From the NCBI RefSeq assembly GCF_016495725.1, contig NZ_CP054705.1, positions 806,001-870,000 of the forward strand: a DNA stretch of 64,000 nt. Direction: 5' to 3'. Both the position numbers and the translations under genes were made by a program. The DNA comes from Salicibibacter cibarius (GTDB lineage Bacteria > Bacillota > Bacilli > Bacillales > Marinococcaceae). The stretch's first letter is position 1. Each line of letters opens with the position of its first letter. The notes under the pieces are model-generated. The model was not told the origin of the DNA, made no database searches, and saw only the letters and a list, made by a program, of their open reading frames with translations. Below, one piece after another: positions 1 to 8,904 of the stretch.

Positions 1-2
1 GC

Positions 3-467
3 GGGATGACGGAAAGCGAGACGATGGAGTTGGATATTGACGTGCCGGACGGGGTAAGACACGTCCAACCCGAGACAGTTACCGTACAGGTGATCGTCGA
101 TGACGATGACGAAGAAGAAACGGAAGAACAAGACAGTGAAGAACAAGATACGGAAGAACAAGACACCCAGACGATGGATCTGCCATTGCAGATGGACAAT
201 GTGCCTGAAGAGGTTGAAGTAACGGTTACAGATGAAGAATCCCTCAATGTTACAGTTGAGGGTGACGAAGACGAACTTGATGATTTAATCGAAGACGATG
301 TACGCCTCTATATAGATTATGACGAACTTGATGATGAGAATATGGATGAAGGCGACGAAGCGTCGCACGACATGCAGGTAGAAGTGGAAGGACCAAACGG
401 CTTTATGTACGAGCCGGATCCGGAAAGTGTGGAAGTGGAAATAACAAATCCCGAAGATAGTGAATAG
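3..467 (+). CDS. cdaR: CdaR (YbbR-domain) regulator of c-di-AMP cyclase, C-terminal part
   Basis: The reading frame is open from the window edge, so the N-terminus lies outside and the Met at position 6 is probably internal. About 154 residues remain, with YbbR-like beta-rich segments such as VEVTVTDEESLNVTVEG. The family (CdaR/YbbR) is membrane-anchored and modulates the diadenylate cyclase CdaA; in Bacillaceae it lies directly before glmM, as here (96 bp gap). The visible part is extremely acidic, with an Asp/Glu/Gln-rich low-complexity stretch at residues 33-55 containing EEQD repeats. Extracellular acidity of this kind is usual in halophiles. The call rests on gene order and the weak YbbR-like pattern, since the membrane anchor is not visible. 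Confidence 0.7.
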   Translation, partial: GMTESETMELDIDVPDGVRHVQPETVTVQVIVDDDDEEETEEQDSEEQDTEEQDTQTMDLPLQMDNVPEEVEVTVTDEESLNVTVEGDEDELDDLIEDDVRLYIDYDELDDENMDEGDEASHDMQVEVEGPNGFMYEPDPESVEVEITNPEDSE

Positions 468-563
468 CCTAAATCAGAGTAATGGCAGTCCGTGACTTTC
501 CGTCTTTTAACAGGATTTTTGAACAACCTCTATTAAAGAGGTAGCCATAAGGAGCGATACGAT

Positions 564-1913
564 ATGGGTAAGTACTTTGGCACTGATGGGGTAAGAGGTG
601 TAGCGAATACCGAACTTACGCCCGAGCTTGCATTTAAGCTCGGGCGCGCGGGTGGCTATGTATTGGCGAACGACCATGGATCCCCAAAAGTTGTGATCGG
701 CCGTGATACACGGATTTCCGGAGAAATGTTGGAAGGCGCCCTCATTGCGGGTCTTCTCTCCATCGGAGCAGAAGTCATGCGTTTAGGCGTCATTACCACC
801 CCCGGTGTTTCTTATCTTACAAAAGCAATCGGTGCTGACACTGGTGTCATGATTTCAGCTTCGCATAACCCCATGGAGGATAATGGAATCAAGTTTTTCG
901 GAGGTGACGGATTTAAACTGTCCGGTACCCAAGAAGCAGAGATCGAGGCGTTGATTGACCAGGAAACGGATATCCCGCGTCCGACAGGTGCTGAACTGGG
1001 AAGTGTCAGTGACTACTATGAAGGGGTACAGAAATATATTCAGTTTTTAAAGCAAACGGTTGACGAAGATTTTATGGATTTGCACGTTGCCCTTGATTGT
1101 GCACATGGGGCAGCCTCTTCGGTAGCGCCGAGATTGTTTGCGGATCTGGATGCCGAAATCTCTACGATGGGAAACAACCCGGACGGCACGAACATTAATG
1201 TGGACGTTGGCTCCACGAAGCCGGAGCAACTCGTCAACCTCGTAAAAGAGAAAAAAGCAGATATTGGCTTGGCTTTCGATGGCGATGCGGACCGGCTCAT
1301 TGCTGTTGATGAAAAAGGAAATATCGTTGATGGAGATAAAATTCTTTACATTTGCGGTCGCTTTATGAAAGAAGAAGGACTGTTGGCCCATCATACGGTT
1401 GTAACTACAATCATGAGCAACCTGGGGTTATACAAAGCCTTTAAAGACATGGACATTGTTGCAAAAAAGACCGCGGTGGGCGACAAATACGTAATGGAGG
1501 AAATGCGCCGGGGCGGTTACAGTCTAGGCGGAGAGCAATCGGGCCATATTATATTTCTCGATTATGTCAAAACAGGCGACGGTCTGTTAACAGCTTTGCA
1601 ACTCGTGAATATTATGAAAGTGAAAGGTAAAGCCTTATCGGAACTCGCTGCAAATGTTGAAAAATATCCGCAACGTTTGGAAAATGTTCGAGTGGTGGAT
1701 AAACATGCAGTCGAGGAAAATGAAACCGTGCAAGCGGCCATTTCCGATGTGGAAAAACGGATGGCGGGCAATGGACGGGTGCTCGTACGCCCCTCCGGCA
1801 CCGAATCCCTTGTGCGTGTCATGGTTGAGGCAGAGACAGAAACGCTTTGCCAAGATTATGTGGAAGAGATCACGTCTGTCATTTGGGAGCAGCTGGGCAA
1901 TCACAATGTGTAA
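564..1913 (+). CDS. glmM: Phosphoglucosamine mutase GlmM
   Basis: 449 residues, full length for the family. It interconverts glucosamine-6-phosphate and glucosamine-1-phosphate for UDP-GlcNAc and peptidoglycan synthesis in the cytoplasm. The phosphoserine loop SASHNP is at residues 98-103 (catalytic Ser100), the metal-binding DGDADR at 239-244, the sugar-binding GGEQSGH near 318-324, and the C-terminal phosphate loop [15 protein letters not shown] near 407. A clear ribosome site (AAGGAG) precedes the ATG. It sits between cdaR and glmS, the usual Bacillaceae arrangement that links c-di-AMP signalling to cell-wall precursor supply. Confidence 0.98.
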   Translation: MGKYFGTDGVRGVANTELTPELAFKLGRAGGYVLANDHGSPKVVIGRDTRISGEMLEGALIAGLLSIGAEVMRLGVITTPGVSYLTKAIGADTGVMISASHNPMEDNGIKFFGGDGFKLSGTQEAEIEALIDQETDIPRPTGAELGSVSDYYEGVQKYIQFLKQTVDEDFMDLHVALDCAHGAASSVAPRLFADLDAEISTMGNNPDGTNINVDVGSTKPEQLVNLVKEKKADIGLAFDGDADRLIAVDEKGNIVDGDKILYICGRFMKEEGLLAHHTVVTTIMSNLGLYKAFKDMDIVAKKTAVGDKYVMEEMRRGGYSLGGEQSGHIIFLDYVKTGDGLLTALQLVNIMKVKGKALSELAANVEKYPQRLENVRVVDKHAVEENETVQAAISDVEKRMAGNGRVLVRPSGTESLVRVMVEAETETLCQDYVEEITSVIWEQLGNHNV

Positions 1914-2034
1914 GGGCTGCCAATGCACGGCTTTCTTTTGACGGATGTTTGCACATGTAGTAAGCTGGCGTTGGTTTTATTATTGAAAAAGAAAGGAGGG
2001 TCGGGGAAGCAAAAATATTGAATGGATTCATCCA

Positions 2035-2212
2035 TTCAAACAAGCGCCCGGACTGTTTTTGGACGGAAATAAAAACAGTTGACGAGGAGGAGGTTCATCG
2101 AATCATCGGCGGATACCTCCCGGTTTCTCGCGGCACAACCGTAAGCTTGAGCCCAAAACGAGGGGGCGACTCTTCGCACAAAGGCGAAAGCAGTGACCGC
2201 ACCAACATGAAG
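2035..2212 (+). ncRNA. glmS ribozyme (GlcN6P-activated self-cleaving leader)
   Basis: The leader of glmS carries the conserved blocks of the glmS ribozyme in order: AGCGCC at the cleavage site (cleavage expected between A2043 and G2044), then GTTGACGAGGAGGAGGTTCA, ATCGAAT, CGGCGGATACCTCCCGG, CCGTAAG, and AGGGGGCGACTC near 2161. These closely match my memory of the Bacillus subtilis element. Glucosamine-6-phosphate acts as cofactor for self-cleavage, which lowers glmS mRNA when product is abundant. An open frame at 2018-2275 overlaps this RNA and is not a gene. Confidence 0.95.
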
Positions 2213-2279
2213 AGCGGGGCAAGGAATGGCCTGCCCCGGCATGGCATGTCTTGCCTCGCGCAAACGGAGGCATAAGTTA

Positions 2280-4091
2280 ATGTGTGGAATTGTAGGATAT
2301 ATCGGGGCAGAAAGCGTAACGGATATTTTATTGAAAGGCCTGCAAAAACTTGAATATCGCGGATATGATTCGGCAGGCCTTGCCATTGTGGATGAGCAAC
2401 AAGAAGATGTGCAGCTCGTGAAGGAAAAAGGGCGGATCGCGACATTACGGGAAGAAGTGGAGAAAGCCAATCCCGAAGGAACATGTGGCATCGGGCATAC
2501 ACGTTGGGCGACGCACGGCGCACCGAGTGCCCGGAACGCCCATCCCCATCAGAGTGCAAGTAGACGTTTTACGCTCGTTCACAATGGGGTAATTGAAAAC
2601 TATGAAAGCCTCAGAGATGAATATCTCTTCGATGTTGATCTGAGAAGTGACACGGATACGGAAGTCATTATACAGATCATTGAGCGTTTTGTATCTGATG
2701 GTTTAGCGGTAAATGATGCTTTTCGGAAAACATTGTCGCTTTTAAAAGGTTCCTATGCTCTTGCCCTTATTGACGGGGAAGCTGATGACCGCATTTATGT
2801 AGGGAAAAATAAAAGCCCGCTCCTTGTCGGAACGGCTGACGATGCCAATGTTGTCGCATCTGACTCCATGGCGATGCTTCATATTACGAAAACATTTGTC
2901 GAACTCATGGATGAGGAAATCGTCACCGTCACTCGCCAAGGGATTCGGATTCAAGACTTGGACGGCAATGATGTGAAACGGGAAGCGTTTATTGCCGAGC
3001 TTGATGAAAGCGATACGGAAAAGGGAACGTATGCCCACTATATGCTCAAGGAAATTGATGAACAGCCGCTCGTCATCCGCAATATTTTACAAAAATATCA
3101 AGATGAGGCCAATGAGATCAAACTGCCAGATGACATTCGGGATGCGTTTTATGCGTCCGACCGTGTGTATATTATCGCGGCAGGAACGAGTTACCACGCC
3201 GGGCTCGTAGGGAAGGAAATGATGGAAAAAGTCATTGGAAAACCGGTGGAAGTGCATATTGCGAGTGAATTTCTGTATAACCAACCTTTACTGTCCCAAA
3301 ACCCGCTCTTTATTTTCATATCGCAAAGCGGCGAAACAGCGGATTGCCGTGGCGTCCTCGTGAACGTAAAAGCAGCGGGGCACCCATCGCTCACGATTAC
3401 AAACGTGCCGGGATCCACGCTCTCACGTGAAGCCGACTACACGTTACACACGTATGCAGGCCCGGAGATCGCGGTTGCTTCTACGAAAGCATACACGGCA
3501 CAGATGGCGATTTTGGCAATTCTCGCCATGGACGGCGCGCATGCCGCCGGAGGCGATACCGGCTTCGACGCGCTTCATGAACTCAGCATTGCCGCCAATG
3601 TGATGGAAACGCTTTGCGATTCGAAAGATGATATGGAGCAAATCGCCCGCGACTATTTGTTTGACACGCACAACGCCTTTTTCATCGGCCGTTCTTTCGA
3701 TTATCATGTCGTTAGGGAAGGCGCGTTGAAATTGAAGGAGATTTCCTATATTCAAGCGGAAGGCTTCGCCGGCGGAGAATTAAAGCATGGAACGATTGCC
3801 TTGATCGAAGAAGGAACTCCGGTCATCGCGCTCTCAACCCAAGAAAATGTCGATTTGAACATCCGCGGCAACTTGCAAGAAGTCGTCGCCCGCGGCGCCA
3901 ACGCCTGCGTGATCAGCATGGAAGGCTGCCACCGGGCAGATGATCAAGTCGTGATCCCACGCGTTCACCCGTATTTGACGGCACTCGTCGCTGTCGTGCC
4001 GCTACAGCTGATCTCCTACTACGCAGCCTTGCACCGCGGATGTGACGTTGATAAGCCGAGGAATTTGGCGAAGAGTGTAACGGTGGAATAG
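2280..4091 (+). CDS. glmS: Glutamine-fructose-6-phosphate aminotransferase GlmS
   Basis: 603 residues. It makes glucosamine-6-phosphate from fructose-6-phosphate and glutamine. The start is the Met before CGIVGYIG, because Cys1 (after Met removal) is the glutaminase nucleophile; the frame is open 18 codons further upstream but that would bury the nucleophile. GGAGG lies at proper distance. The N-terminal Ntn glutaminase domain is followed by two SIS sugar-isomerase domains (roughly residues 280-420 and 455-590), and the protein ends in the conserved [13 protein letters not shown]. Expression is expected to be governed by the ribozyme just upstream. Confidence 0.98.
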   Translation: MCGIVGYIGAESVTDILLKGLQKLEYRGYDSAGLAIVDEQQEDVQLVKEKGRIATLREEVEKANPEGTCGIGHTRWATHGAPSARNAHPHQSASRRFTLVHNGVIENYESLRDEYLFDVDLRSDTDTEVIIQIIERFVSDGLAVNDAFRKTLSLLKGSYALALIDGEADDRIYVGKNKSPLLVGTADDANVVASDSMAMLHITKTFVELMDEEIVTVTRQGIRIQDLDGNDVKREAFIAELDESDTEKGTYAHYMLKEIDEQPLVIRNILQKYQDEANEIKLPDDIRDAFYASDRVYIIAAGTSYHAGLVGKEMMEKVIGKPVEVHIASEFLYNQPLLSQNPLFIFISQSGETADCRGVLVNVKAAGHPSLTITNVPGSTLSREADYTLHTYAGPEIAVASTKAYTAQMAILAILAMDGAHAAGGDTGFDALHELSIAANVMETLCDSKDDMEQIARDYLFDTHNAFFIGRSFDYHVVREGALKLKEISYIQAEGFAGGELKHGTIALIEEGTPVIALSTQENVDLNIRGNLQEVVARGANACVISMEGCHRADDQVVIPRVHPYLTALVAVVPLQLISYYAALHRGCDVDKPRNLAKSVTVE

Positions 4092-4186
4092 GGAATGTAA
4101 GAGATCGGGGAAGAATGTGGTTTTAAAATAAAGTTGCGACGTTTGTAAAAAAGATGCGACGCTTATACAAATGTTGCGAAGGTTTA

Positions 4187-4222
4187 CCCCTTTGGATATG
4201 ATGATTCCAAAGGGGATATTTA
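4187..4222 (+). terminator. Stem-loop downstream of glmS
   Basis: CCCCTTTGG and CCAAAGGGG form a perfect 9-bp stem with an 11-nt loop, followed by ATATTT rather than a strong T run. It probably ends glmS transcription. A near-copy of this hairpin (24 nt, one mismatch) recurs at 9553-9576. The 60 bp before it hold three spaced copies of a TTGCGAC/ATGCGAC motif of unknown meaning. Confidence 0.55.
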
Positions 4223-4285
4223 TGGAATGATGATTTAATTAAAAGGAAAGATCAGCGAAATAAGTACCGGATGAGGGATGACAAA

Positions 4286-4741
4286 ATGAATATTAAACCT
4301 TTATATGATGTTGCAAGAAAAGACTACATAGATTTCTTATTAATGGCGGATGAAAGTAAACAAGTCGTGAGTGAATATATTTATGAGGGAGATATGTATT
4401 CAATTGAGGACAACGGAGATGTAGTAGGAGTTGCTTTATTTACATTCCCTTCTTCAGGGACTGTTGAATTAAAAAATGTTGCTTTGTCTCCGAATTGTAG
4501 AGGGAAGGGTATTGGTAGAGAAGCACTAAATCAGTTTTTTTCATTATATCAAGAAAAACAATATGAGTGGATGATCGTTGGCACAGCAAATTCAAGTATC
4601 GGAAACTTTGCTTTTTATCAAAAAGCTGGCTTTCGTTTTTCAACAATTAAAAGAGGCTTCTTTAATAAATATGATGAAATGATATATGAAAATGGAATCC
4701 AAGCCGTAGACATGATTATGTTTGAAATGAAACTTGCTTAA
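4286..4741 (+). CDS. GNAT family N-acetyltransferase
   Basis: 151 residues. The start at 4286 is preferred over the upstream in-frame ATG at 4271 because a GAGGG sequence lies 8 nt before it. Motif A of the GNAT fold, with the acetyl-CoA pyrophosphate loop RGKGIGREAL, is near residues 73-82, and a C-terminal FYQKAGF segment is typical of the family. The substrate cannot be told. The gene is much more AT-rich than glmS and stands alone, which suggests an accessory gene. Confidence 0.85.
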   Translation: MNIKPLYDVARKDYIDFLLMADESKQVVSEYIYEGDMYSIEDNGDVVGVALFTFPSSGTVELKNVALSPNCRGKGIGREALNQFFSLYQEKQYEWMIVGTANSSIGNFAFYQKAGFRFSTIKRGFFNKYDEMIYENGIQAVDMIMFEMKLA

Positions 4742-4836
4742 CGCTTTCGTTTATTCCTTTTATAGAGGAGTTGCGCTCGTTATTGATAGTGAAAACCCAA
4801 ATGTTTTTTGTGTTTTTGTATCAACTATTTACGAAA

Positions 4837-4872
4837 AGCCGCATTTCTCAACGGAAGAATGCGGCTTCACGC
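4837..4872. terminator. Shared terminator between convergent GNAT and padR genes
   Basis: GCCGCATT and AATGCGGC form an 8-bp stem with a 12-nt loop. On the minus strand it is followed by TTTTCGT. It lies between the convergent 4286-4741 and 4905-5414 genes and can serve both. Confidence 0.55.
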
Positions 4873-4904
4873 CATCAATCATTTAACATTAACAGGCGTT
4901 CACA

Positions 4905-5414
4905 TTATATATTTGGGCTCCTGTTAACTTCTATCATTCGAATCCAGCTTAAATCAGCCTCCAAGTGCATAATTGTTCCAGAAATTAATGTATAGCGAAG
5001 ATGCTCACCATCTGCCAGTAAATCGGTTTTGAGTTTGGTAAGTTCCATGATTTCTTTCATAATCGTTTTCTTTTGATTATCAAGCATCTTTTCTTCTTTT
5101 TCATACTTGATTTTACGGGCACAACTCCACTTGAAGGAGAAATCATCCTTGGCTTGATATGACACTGGGGTAAGAAACCACTTTTCTAAAGCAGCTTGAC
5201 CTTTTGGTTCTAGTTGAAAATATTTTCGTTCGCTTTCATCGCTGTCTGCTGCGGAAACGAGTTCATCGCGTACTAAACGGTCCAGTGTTGTATAAATTTG
5301 ACCGGCGTTAATCTTACCCTTAATACTTAATAAATTTTCCATTTCCACTTTTAAATCGTAGCCGTGGCGTTGATGCTCATGCAATAATGCTAAAATGCCA
5401 TATTTTATAGACAT
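4905..5414 (-). CDS. PadR family transcriptional regulator
   Basis: 169 residues. The N-terminal winged helix has the typical PadR pattern (KYGILALLHEHQRHGYDLK at the start, then GQIYTTLDRLVRDELV near 37-52). The C-terminal half is a helical dimerisation region (vinculin-like second domain). PadR genes commonly sit beside the ABC/FtsX exporters they repress, and a fragment of such a permease gene lies 6 bp upstream in the same direction, so this is the distal member of what was an operon. Confidence 0.9.
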   Translation of the reverse strand: MSIKYGILALLHEHQRHGYDLKVEMENLLSIKGKINAGQIYTTLDRLVRDELVSAADSDESERKYFQLEPKGQAALEKWFLTPVSYQAKDDFSFKWSCARKIKYEKEEKMLDNQKKTIMKEIMELTKLKTDLLADGEHLRYTLISGTIMHLEADLSWIRMIEVNRSPNI

Positions 5415-5420
5415 AATCCA

Positions 5421-5720
5421 TTAACCTTTATTTAAGGAGTTGGTGATTCTCTGCTTAACTGCCTGATTACTTGCAAACCATGATGCAATCATGCTGAGTA
5501 ACAATCCGGTTGTTACTGTTATTATACTGTTTCTTACTGGTATATGAAAAGAGATGAAATCTCCAAGCGCTTCGGAATAACTTGTGACACCTAGAAAAAG
5601 GGTGCCGAGTAAGATGCCACCAATCGCACCGGTGAAACCAATGATTAATCCTTCGGTAATAATCATCGTGCGAACTTGTTTGGAGGTAAAACCAACGGCT
5701 CTCATGGTCAAGACGAGCAA
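5421..5720 (-). pseudogene. FtsX-like ABC permease, C-terminal fragment
   Basis: About 99 residues covering the last part of an FtsX/MacB-type permease: a cytoplasmic segment with MRAVGFTSKQV (the usual place of an LRAIGA-like motif), then three membrane segments. The rest of the gene, and any ATPase partner, is missing. The coding sequence ends abruptly at a 52-bp repeat array that begins at about 5709. The remnant is likely non-functional. The array or the event that brought it probably replaced the 5' part. Confidence 0.75.
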
Positions 5721-5915
5721 AGTAATCCCTCAGACGGCGGTCGCGCGGCTCCGAGAGGGACAAGACGAGCAAAGTAATCCCTCAGACGGCGGTCGCGCTG
5801 CTCTGAGAGGGACAAGACAAGCAAAGTAATCCCTCAAACGGGGGTCGCACGGCTCCGAGAGGGACAAGACAAGCAAAGACGGCGGTCGCGCTGCTCTGAG
5901 AGGGACAAGCAAGAG
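5709..5915. repeat. Tandem array A1, 52-bp units (about 3.7 copies)
   Basis: Units begin with AGTAATCCCTCA at 5721, 5773 and 5825; a fourth copy is truncated (about 5877-5910). Each unit carries CCCTCA and CGAGAGGG as arms of an imperfect hairpin, followed by a spacer ending in AAGACGAGCAA or AAGACAAGCAA. The same family, with diverged middle positions, forms arrays A2 (39373-39778) and A3 (44750-45095). Confidence 0.9.
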
Positions 5916-5940
5916 TATTAGAGGGATATAAGACCACTAG

Positions 5941-6118
5941 CGTAGAAAAAACACGGAGACTCCTGTGGGAAAGCGAAGTGGGAAGACCCCGTAGAAAAAA
6001 GCGAATTTCTTTCTTACCTGCATAAGTGCAACTAAGATTTTTGTCATAAAATCTTGGCGAAAAGCCAAGTTTTCTAACGAGGAGGCTGAGCGCAAGTCAA
6101 CGGAAAACGTCGTGTTTT
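5941..6118. repeat. Degenerate Bacillaceae-type intergenic repeat
   Basis: The sequence contains GGAGACTCCTGTGGGAAAGC, then GGAAGACCCCG, and after about 80 bp of other sequence GAGGAGGCTGAGCGCAAG and CGGAAAA. These blocks, in this order, resemble a repeat I recall as frequent in intergenic regions of Bacillus and relatives. Here its centre is interrupted by about 80 bp (5995-6078), which contains a small hairpin (AAAATCTTGGC / GCCAAGTTTT). No gene is seen between 5916 and 6278 otherwise. Confidence 0.5.
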
Positions 6119-6176
6119 TCCGTAACGGTTACCATAGCTCATACTTACACCTATTTGTCAGCTATAGGTTTTAGTG

Positions 6177-6206
6177 TTGACCCAAAATGAAAGCAGAATT
6201 TATAAT
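6177..6206 (+). promoter_or_regulatory. SigA-type promoter of the antiporter gene
   Basis: TTGACC at 6177-6182 and TATAAT at 6201-6206 are separated by 18 bp. Transcription would start near 6213, giving a leader of about 65 nt before the 6279 start. Confidence 0.7.
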
Positions 6207-6278
6207 AGGTCAGGTATCTGAAGGGAATGCTAGGATTGTTATCTGATTCAAATACGGAACTGCCCAAACTTACAGCAT

Positions 6279-7484
6279 ATGGGGGTGTTATCAATAGAAC
6301 TGATGATAGGAATTTCACTAGTATTGTTGAGTGGCATGATTGCGCAATGGCTTTCATGGAGGTGGGGGATCCCTGCCATTGTTGGCATGACCATTATTGG
6401 ATTAATGATTGGACCGGGGATGAACTGGATCCAGCCGGATCAATTATTTGGAAATTTGCTTGATCCAATTATTTCTCTGGCCGTTGCCGTTATTCTGTTT
6501 GAAGGAAGTCTCAGTCTGGATAGGAAGGAAATTTTTCACTTCAAAGAACCGGTTAGGCGGATGTATACGTTAGTCCCGTTAATATCCTGGGTGTTAACGG
6601 CGGTCATTGCCAACATGGTGGTCGGATTGTCCTGGGTGACTGCTTTTGTCATCGGGGGATTGTTTATCGTTACAGGTCCTACCGTTATTACCCCGTTATT
6701 AAAGCAGGCAAAATTAAAAGCAAGACCTGACAAGATACTCCGCTGGGAAGGTATTATTGTTGATCCCATGGGCGCTCTGGCAGCTTTGTTGGCCCTTCAA
6801 ATTGGTCTGGCGGCGAGCGGCGTCACAGATTCTGCCGAACTTGGCTTCTTTTTTTTGGGAGCACTCGCGGCTCTTGTCTTAGGAATTGGAACTGGAGTTG
6901 GGATTAGCCATGCATTTCAACGAAACATAATTCCCGGTGATATGCAGGCGCCTATGCTGTTCGCGTTGGTTATTTTTATTTTTGCCATATCGGACTTCAT
7001 TATGGATGAAAGCGGACTGTTAGCGGTGACGGCAATGGGTGTCACCTTAACGAATATGGGGCTGAATGCTGACATTTTACATAATATACGTCATTTTAAA
7101 GAGAATATATCAACGTTGTTTATCAGTGCTGTATTTGTTCTGCTGACAGCTTCCCTTACGCGTGCGGAATTAATTGAACTATGGGACATCCGGATTATCG
7201 GGTTCGTCCTTTTGATGATGTTGATTGTTCGACCATTGTCCGTTTGGATAGGGTTAGCGAAAACGGAGGTTACTCTAAGTGAAAAAACCTTGATTGGCTG
7301 GATTGCCCCACGCGGTATTGTCGCTATGACCGTTAGCGGCTATTTCCAAACAATATTGGTGGAAGCAGGATTTACGGATGCAGAGCGGTTGCTCCCGATG
7401 ACGCTGGCACTTGTGTTTATTACGGTAGCGATCCATGGCTACACGCTGACGCCCTTAGCAAAAAGGTTAAAATTAACCCAGTGA
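6279..7484 (+). CDS. CPA1 (NhaP-type) cation/proton antiporter
   Basis: 401 residues, about 12 membrane segments. Two family hallmarks are visible: GLFIVTGPTVITPLL around residues 127-141 and the acidic EGIIVDPMGAL around 157-167, whose Asp is the expected ion-binding residue. It should exchange Na+ or K+ for H+ across the cell membrane, useful in a salty or alkaline habitat. The protein ends just after the membrane domain, whereas many relatives carry a cytoplasmic TrkA-type C-terminal domain, so it is a short form. The ribosome site at 6279 is weak; an ATG at 6300 would also be possible. A strong promoter lies upstream. Confidence 0.9.
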   Translation: MGVLSIELMIGISLVLLSGMIAQWLSWRWGIPAIVGMTIIGLMIGPGMNWIQPDQLFGNLLDPIISLAVAVILFEGSLSLDRKEIFHFKEPVRRMYTLVPLISWVLTAVIANMVVGLSWVTAFVIGGLFIVTGPTVITPLLKQAKLKARPDKILRWEGIIVDPMGALAALLALQIGLAASGVTDSAELGFFFLGALAALVLGIGTGVGISHAFQRNIIPGDMQAPMLFALVIFIFAISDFIMDESGLLAVTAMGVTLTNMGLNADILHNIRHFKENISTLFISAVFVLLTASLTRAELIELWDIRIIGFVLLMMLIVRPLSVWIGLAKTEVTLSEKTLIGWIAPRGIVAMTVSGYFQTILVEAGFTDAERLLPMTLALVFITVAIHGYTLTPLAKRLKLTQ

Positions 7485-7600
7485 TAATAAAGCAAATAAA
7501 AAAATAGCAATGGGGACACTAACGTGGATTTGTCGCTGTGGATGGATCCAAGCAAGAACTGCATAAATGAAAGGTTCAGAAGAATAATTTTTAAAATGGG

Positions 7601-7629
7601 TTGCAATTTTGAGGTATATCAATTATACT
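7601..7629 (+). promoter_or_regulatory. Promoter of the tetR gene
   Basis: TTGCAA (7601-7606), 17-bp spacer and TATACT (7624-7629). The operator at 7629-7658 starts at the edge of the -10 box and covers the expected start site, which implies autorepression. Confidence 0.65.
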
Positions 7630-7658
7630 TAATAAAACGATCGGTCAGTTTACTAATT
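7629..7658. promoter_or_regulatory. TetR operator copy 1
   Basis: An imperfect inverted repeat (TTAATAAAAC ... GTTTACTAA) with centre GATCGGTCA. It is similar in sequence and geometry to copies at 8297-8328 and 8859-8890, each lying before the next gene in the same direction. Confidence 0.75.
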
Positions 7659-7683
7659 GAATACAATCAATGGGGTAATCATT

Positions 7684-8277
7684 ATGGCAAGACCTGTTGG
7701 TCAAGGCGAAAAAACGAAAAAGCACATTGCTGAAAAAGCCAGAGTTCTTTTTGAACAAAAGGGTTATGCTGCCACTTCCATGGAAGAAATCCGTGAATTC
7801 ACGGAAATTAGCAAAGGCAGTATTTATTATCACTTTAAAAGCAAAGAAGAATTATTTTTGTACACGGTTGAAACAGTCTCTGAGTCTTGGAGGCAAGAAT
7901 GGGAAGCTCAGGCCAAACAAGTGACAACGGCTACCGAGAAATTATACATGCTTGCCCAATATTATGCTTCAGATATGCAACATCCACTTTCTAAAATTGT
8001 TCCAGAATATATGGGCACGGAGAACATTGAAGACATGGTAAAAGAAAAGATTATCCATCTTTTTCAGCCTGAATATGACATATTTTATCATATTATCGAG
8101 GAAGGCATACGTAATAAAGAGTTTGTAAGTAATAAAACGATTGATGATTTAGCGTATATTCTTTATAGTACACTTACTGGGATGAGTGTTACACAATTCC
8201 TCGGTTACGATGAGGATAAGTTTTATCTTCTTTATGACAATGCGATTGACGTTTTTTTGAATGGAATAGCCCCTTAA
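7684..8277 (+). CDS. TetR/AcrR family repressor
   Basis: 197 residues from the ATG at 7684; an in-frame ATG at 7657 lies within the operator, so the later start is preferred (MARPVGQGEKTK). The N-terminal helix-turn-helix is clear: AARVLF-like first helix, then TSMEEIREFTEISKGSIYYHFKSKEELF near residues 33-60. The C-terminal ligand pocket (about 70-197) is of unknown specificity. It heads a three-gene set with an identical operator before each gene, so it most likely represses itself, the small multidrug export protein and the GNAT gene. Confidence 0.93.
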   Translation: MARPVGQGEKTKKHIAEKARVLFEQKGYAATSMEEIREFTEISKGSIYYHFKSKEELFLYTVETVSESWRQEWEAQAKQVTTATEKLYMLAQYYASDMQHPLSKIVPEYMGTENIEDMVKEKIIHLFQPEYDIFYHIIEEGIRNKEFVSNKTIDDLAYILYSTLTGMSVTQFLGYDEDKFYLLYDNAIDVFLNGIAP

Positions 8278-8290
8278 GTGGGGCTTTAAA
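8268..8290 (+). terminator. Terminator overlapping the tetR stop
   Basis: AGCCCC and GGGGCT make a 6-bp stem with a TTAAGT loop, just at the end of the tetR gene, followed by TTAAAAAAA. It would separate tetR from the next, separately operated gene. Confidence 0.5.
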
Positions 8291-8296
8291 AAAACA

Positions 8297-8328
8297 TATT
8301 AATAAACCGATCAGTCAGTTTATTAATA
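8297..8328. promoter_or_regulatory. TetR operator copy 2
   Basis: A perfect inverted repeat of 11 bp (TATTAATAAAC / GTTTATTAATA) around the centre CGATCAGTCA. This is the best copy of the three and lies 30 bp before the export-protein gene. Confidence 0.85.
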
Positions 8329-8358
8329 TGATGATAAACAAAAAAAGGAGAAAGAAGT

Positions 8359-8856
8359 ATGTCGCCAGTTCTTTTGTATATCATTGTGTTGCTTGTTGCG
8401 GCTATCCCTTTTCTTGAGTCTACTTTGATTATTCCAATAGGAATATTAGCAGGCCTTAATGCATGGAGCGTAACAATTCTTAGTCTTATCGCGAATATCA
8501 TTACTTTTTTGTTGGCAGTAATTCTGGCTGAACGACTCAAAATATGGTTGGGAAAACGGCGCAGAACCAAACAGAAAAGAAAAGAAGATAAGCATGAAAA
8601 AGCCTCTAAACTTTGGAATAAATATGGATTGCCCGGTTTGGCCATTATTCACCCAGTAACAGTTGGAAGCAGCCATGCTACAGCCTTAATAGCGCTTTCG
8701 TTAGGTGCTTCAAAAAAATCAACAACATTGTGGGTAGGCGGAAGCATCATCGTTTGGGCGATTGCTTTTGCAGTACTTTCATTCTTGGGTGCCGATTTTA
8801 TATACGCCCAAATAGATGCAGATGGATTTCTTAACCAGTGGTTCAATTTAAATTAA
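8359..8856 (+). CDS. Small multidrug export family membrane protein
   Basis: 165 residues, about 4-5 membrane segments: residues 4-24, 28-52, then a positively charged cytoplasmic loop (GKRRRTKQKRKEDKHEK, about 66-82), then two or three more. The ESTLIIPIG segment near the first loop and GLPGLAIIHPVTVGSSHATAL near 90-110 fit the Sm_multidrug_ex family (Pfam PF06695, from memory). Function is inferred from family and from control by a TetR repressor; transport has rarely been shown for it. A GGAG ribosome site precedes the ATG. Confidence 0.8.
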   Translation: MSPVLLYIIVLLVAAIPFLESTLIIPIGILAGLNAWSVTILSLIANIITFLLAVILAERLKIWLGKRRRTKQKRKEDKHEKASKLWNKYGLPGLAIIHPVTVGSSHATALIALSLGASKKSTTLWVGGSIIVWAIAFAVLSFLGADFIYAQIDADGFLNQWFNLN

Positions 8857-8858
8857 AA

Positions 8859-8890
8859 TATTAATAAACCGTACGGTCAGTTAAATACTA
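8859..8890. promoter_or_regulatory. TetR operator copy 3
   Basis: TATTAATAAAC at 8859-8869, centre CGTACGGTCA, right arm GTTAAATACTA with two changes from copy 2. It begins 3 bp after the export gene stop and lies 15 bp before the GNAT start. Confidence 0.75.
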
Positions 8891-8904
8891 AGGAGGAAGT
8901 TTAA

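Noticed and set aside
2018-2275. 85-residue open frame before glmS
   Set aside because: It overlaps the glmS ribozyme and has no ribosome site; the conserved RNA explains the sequence.
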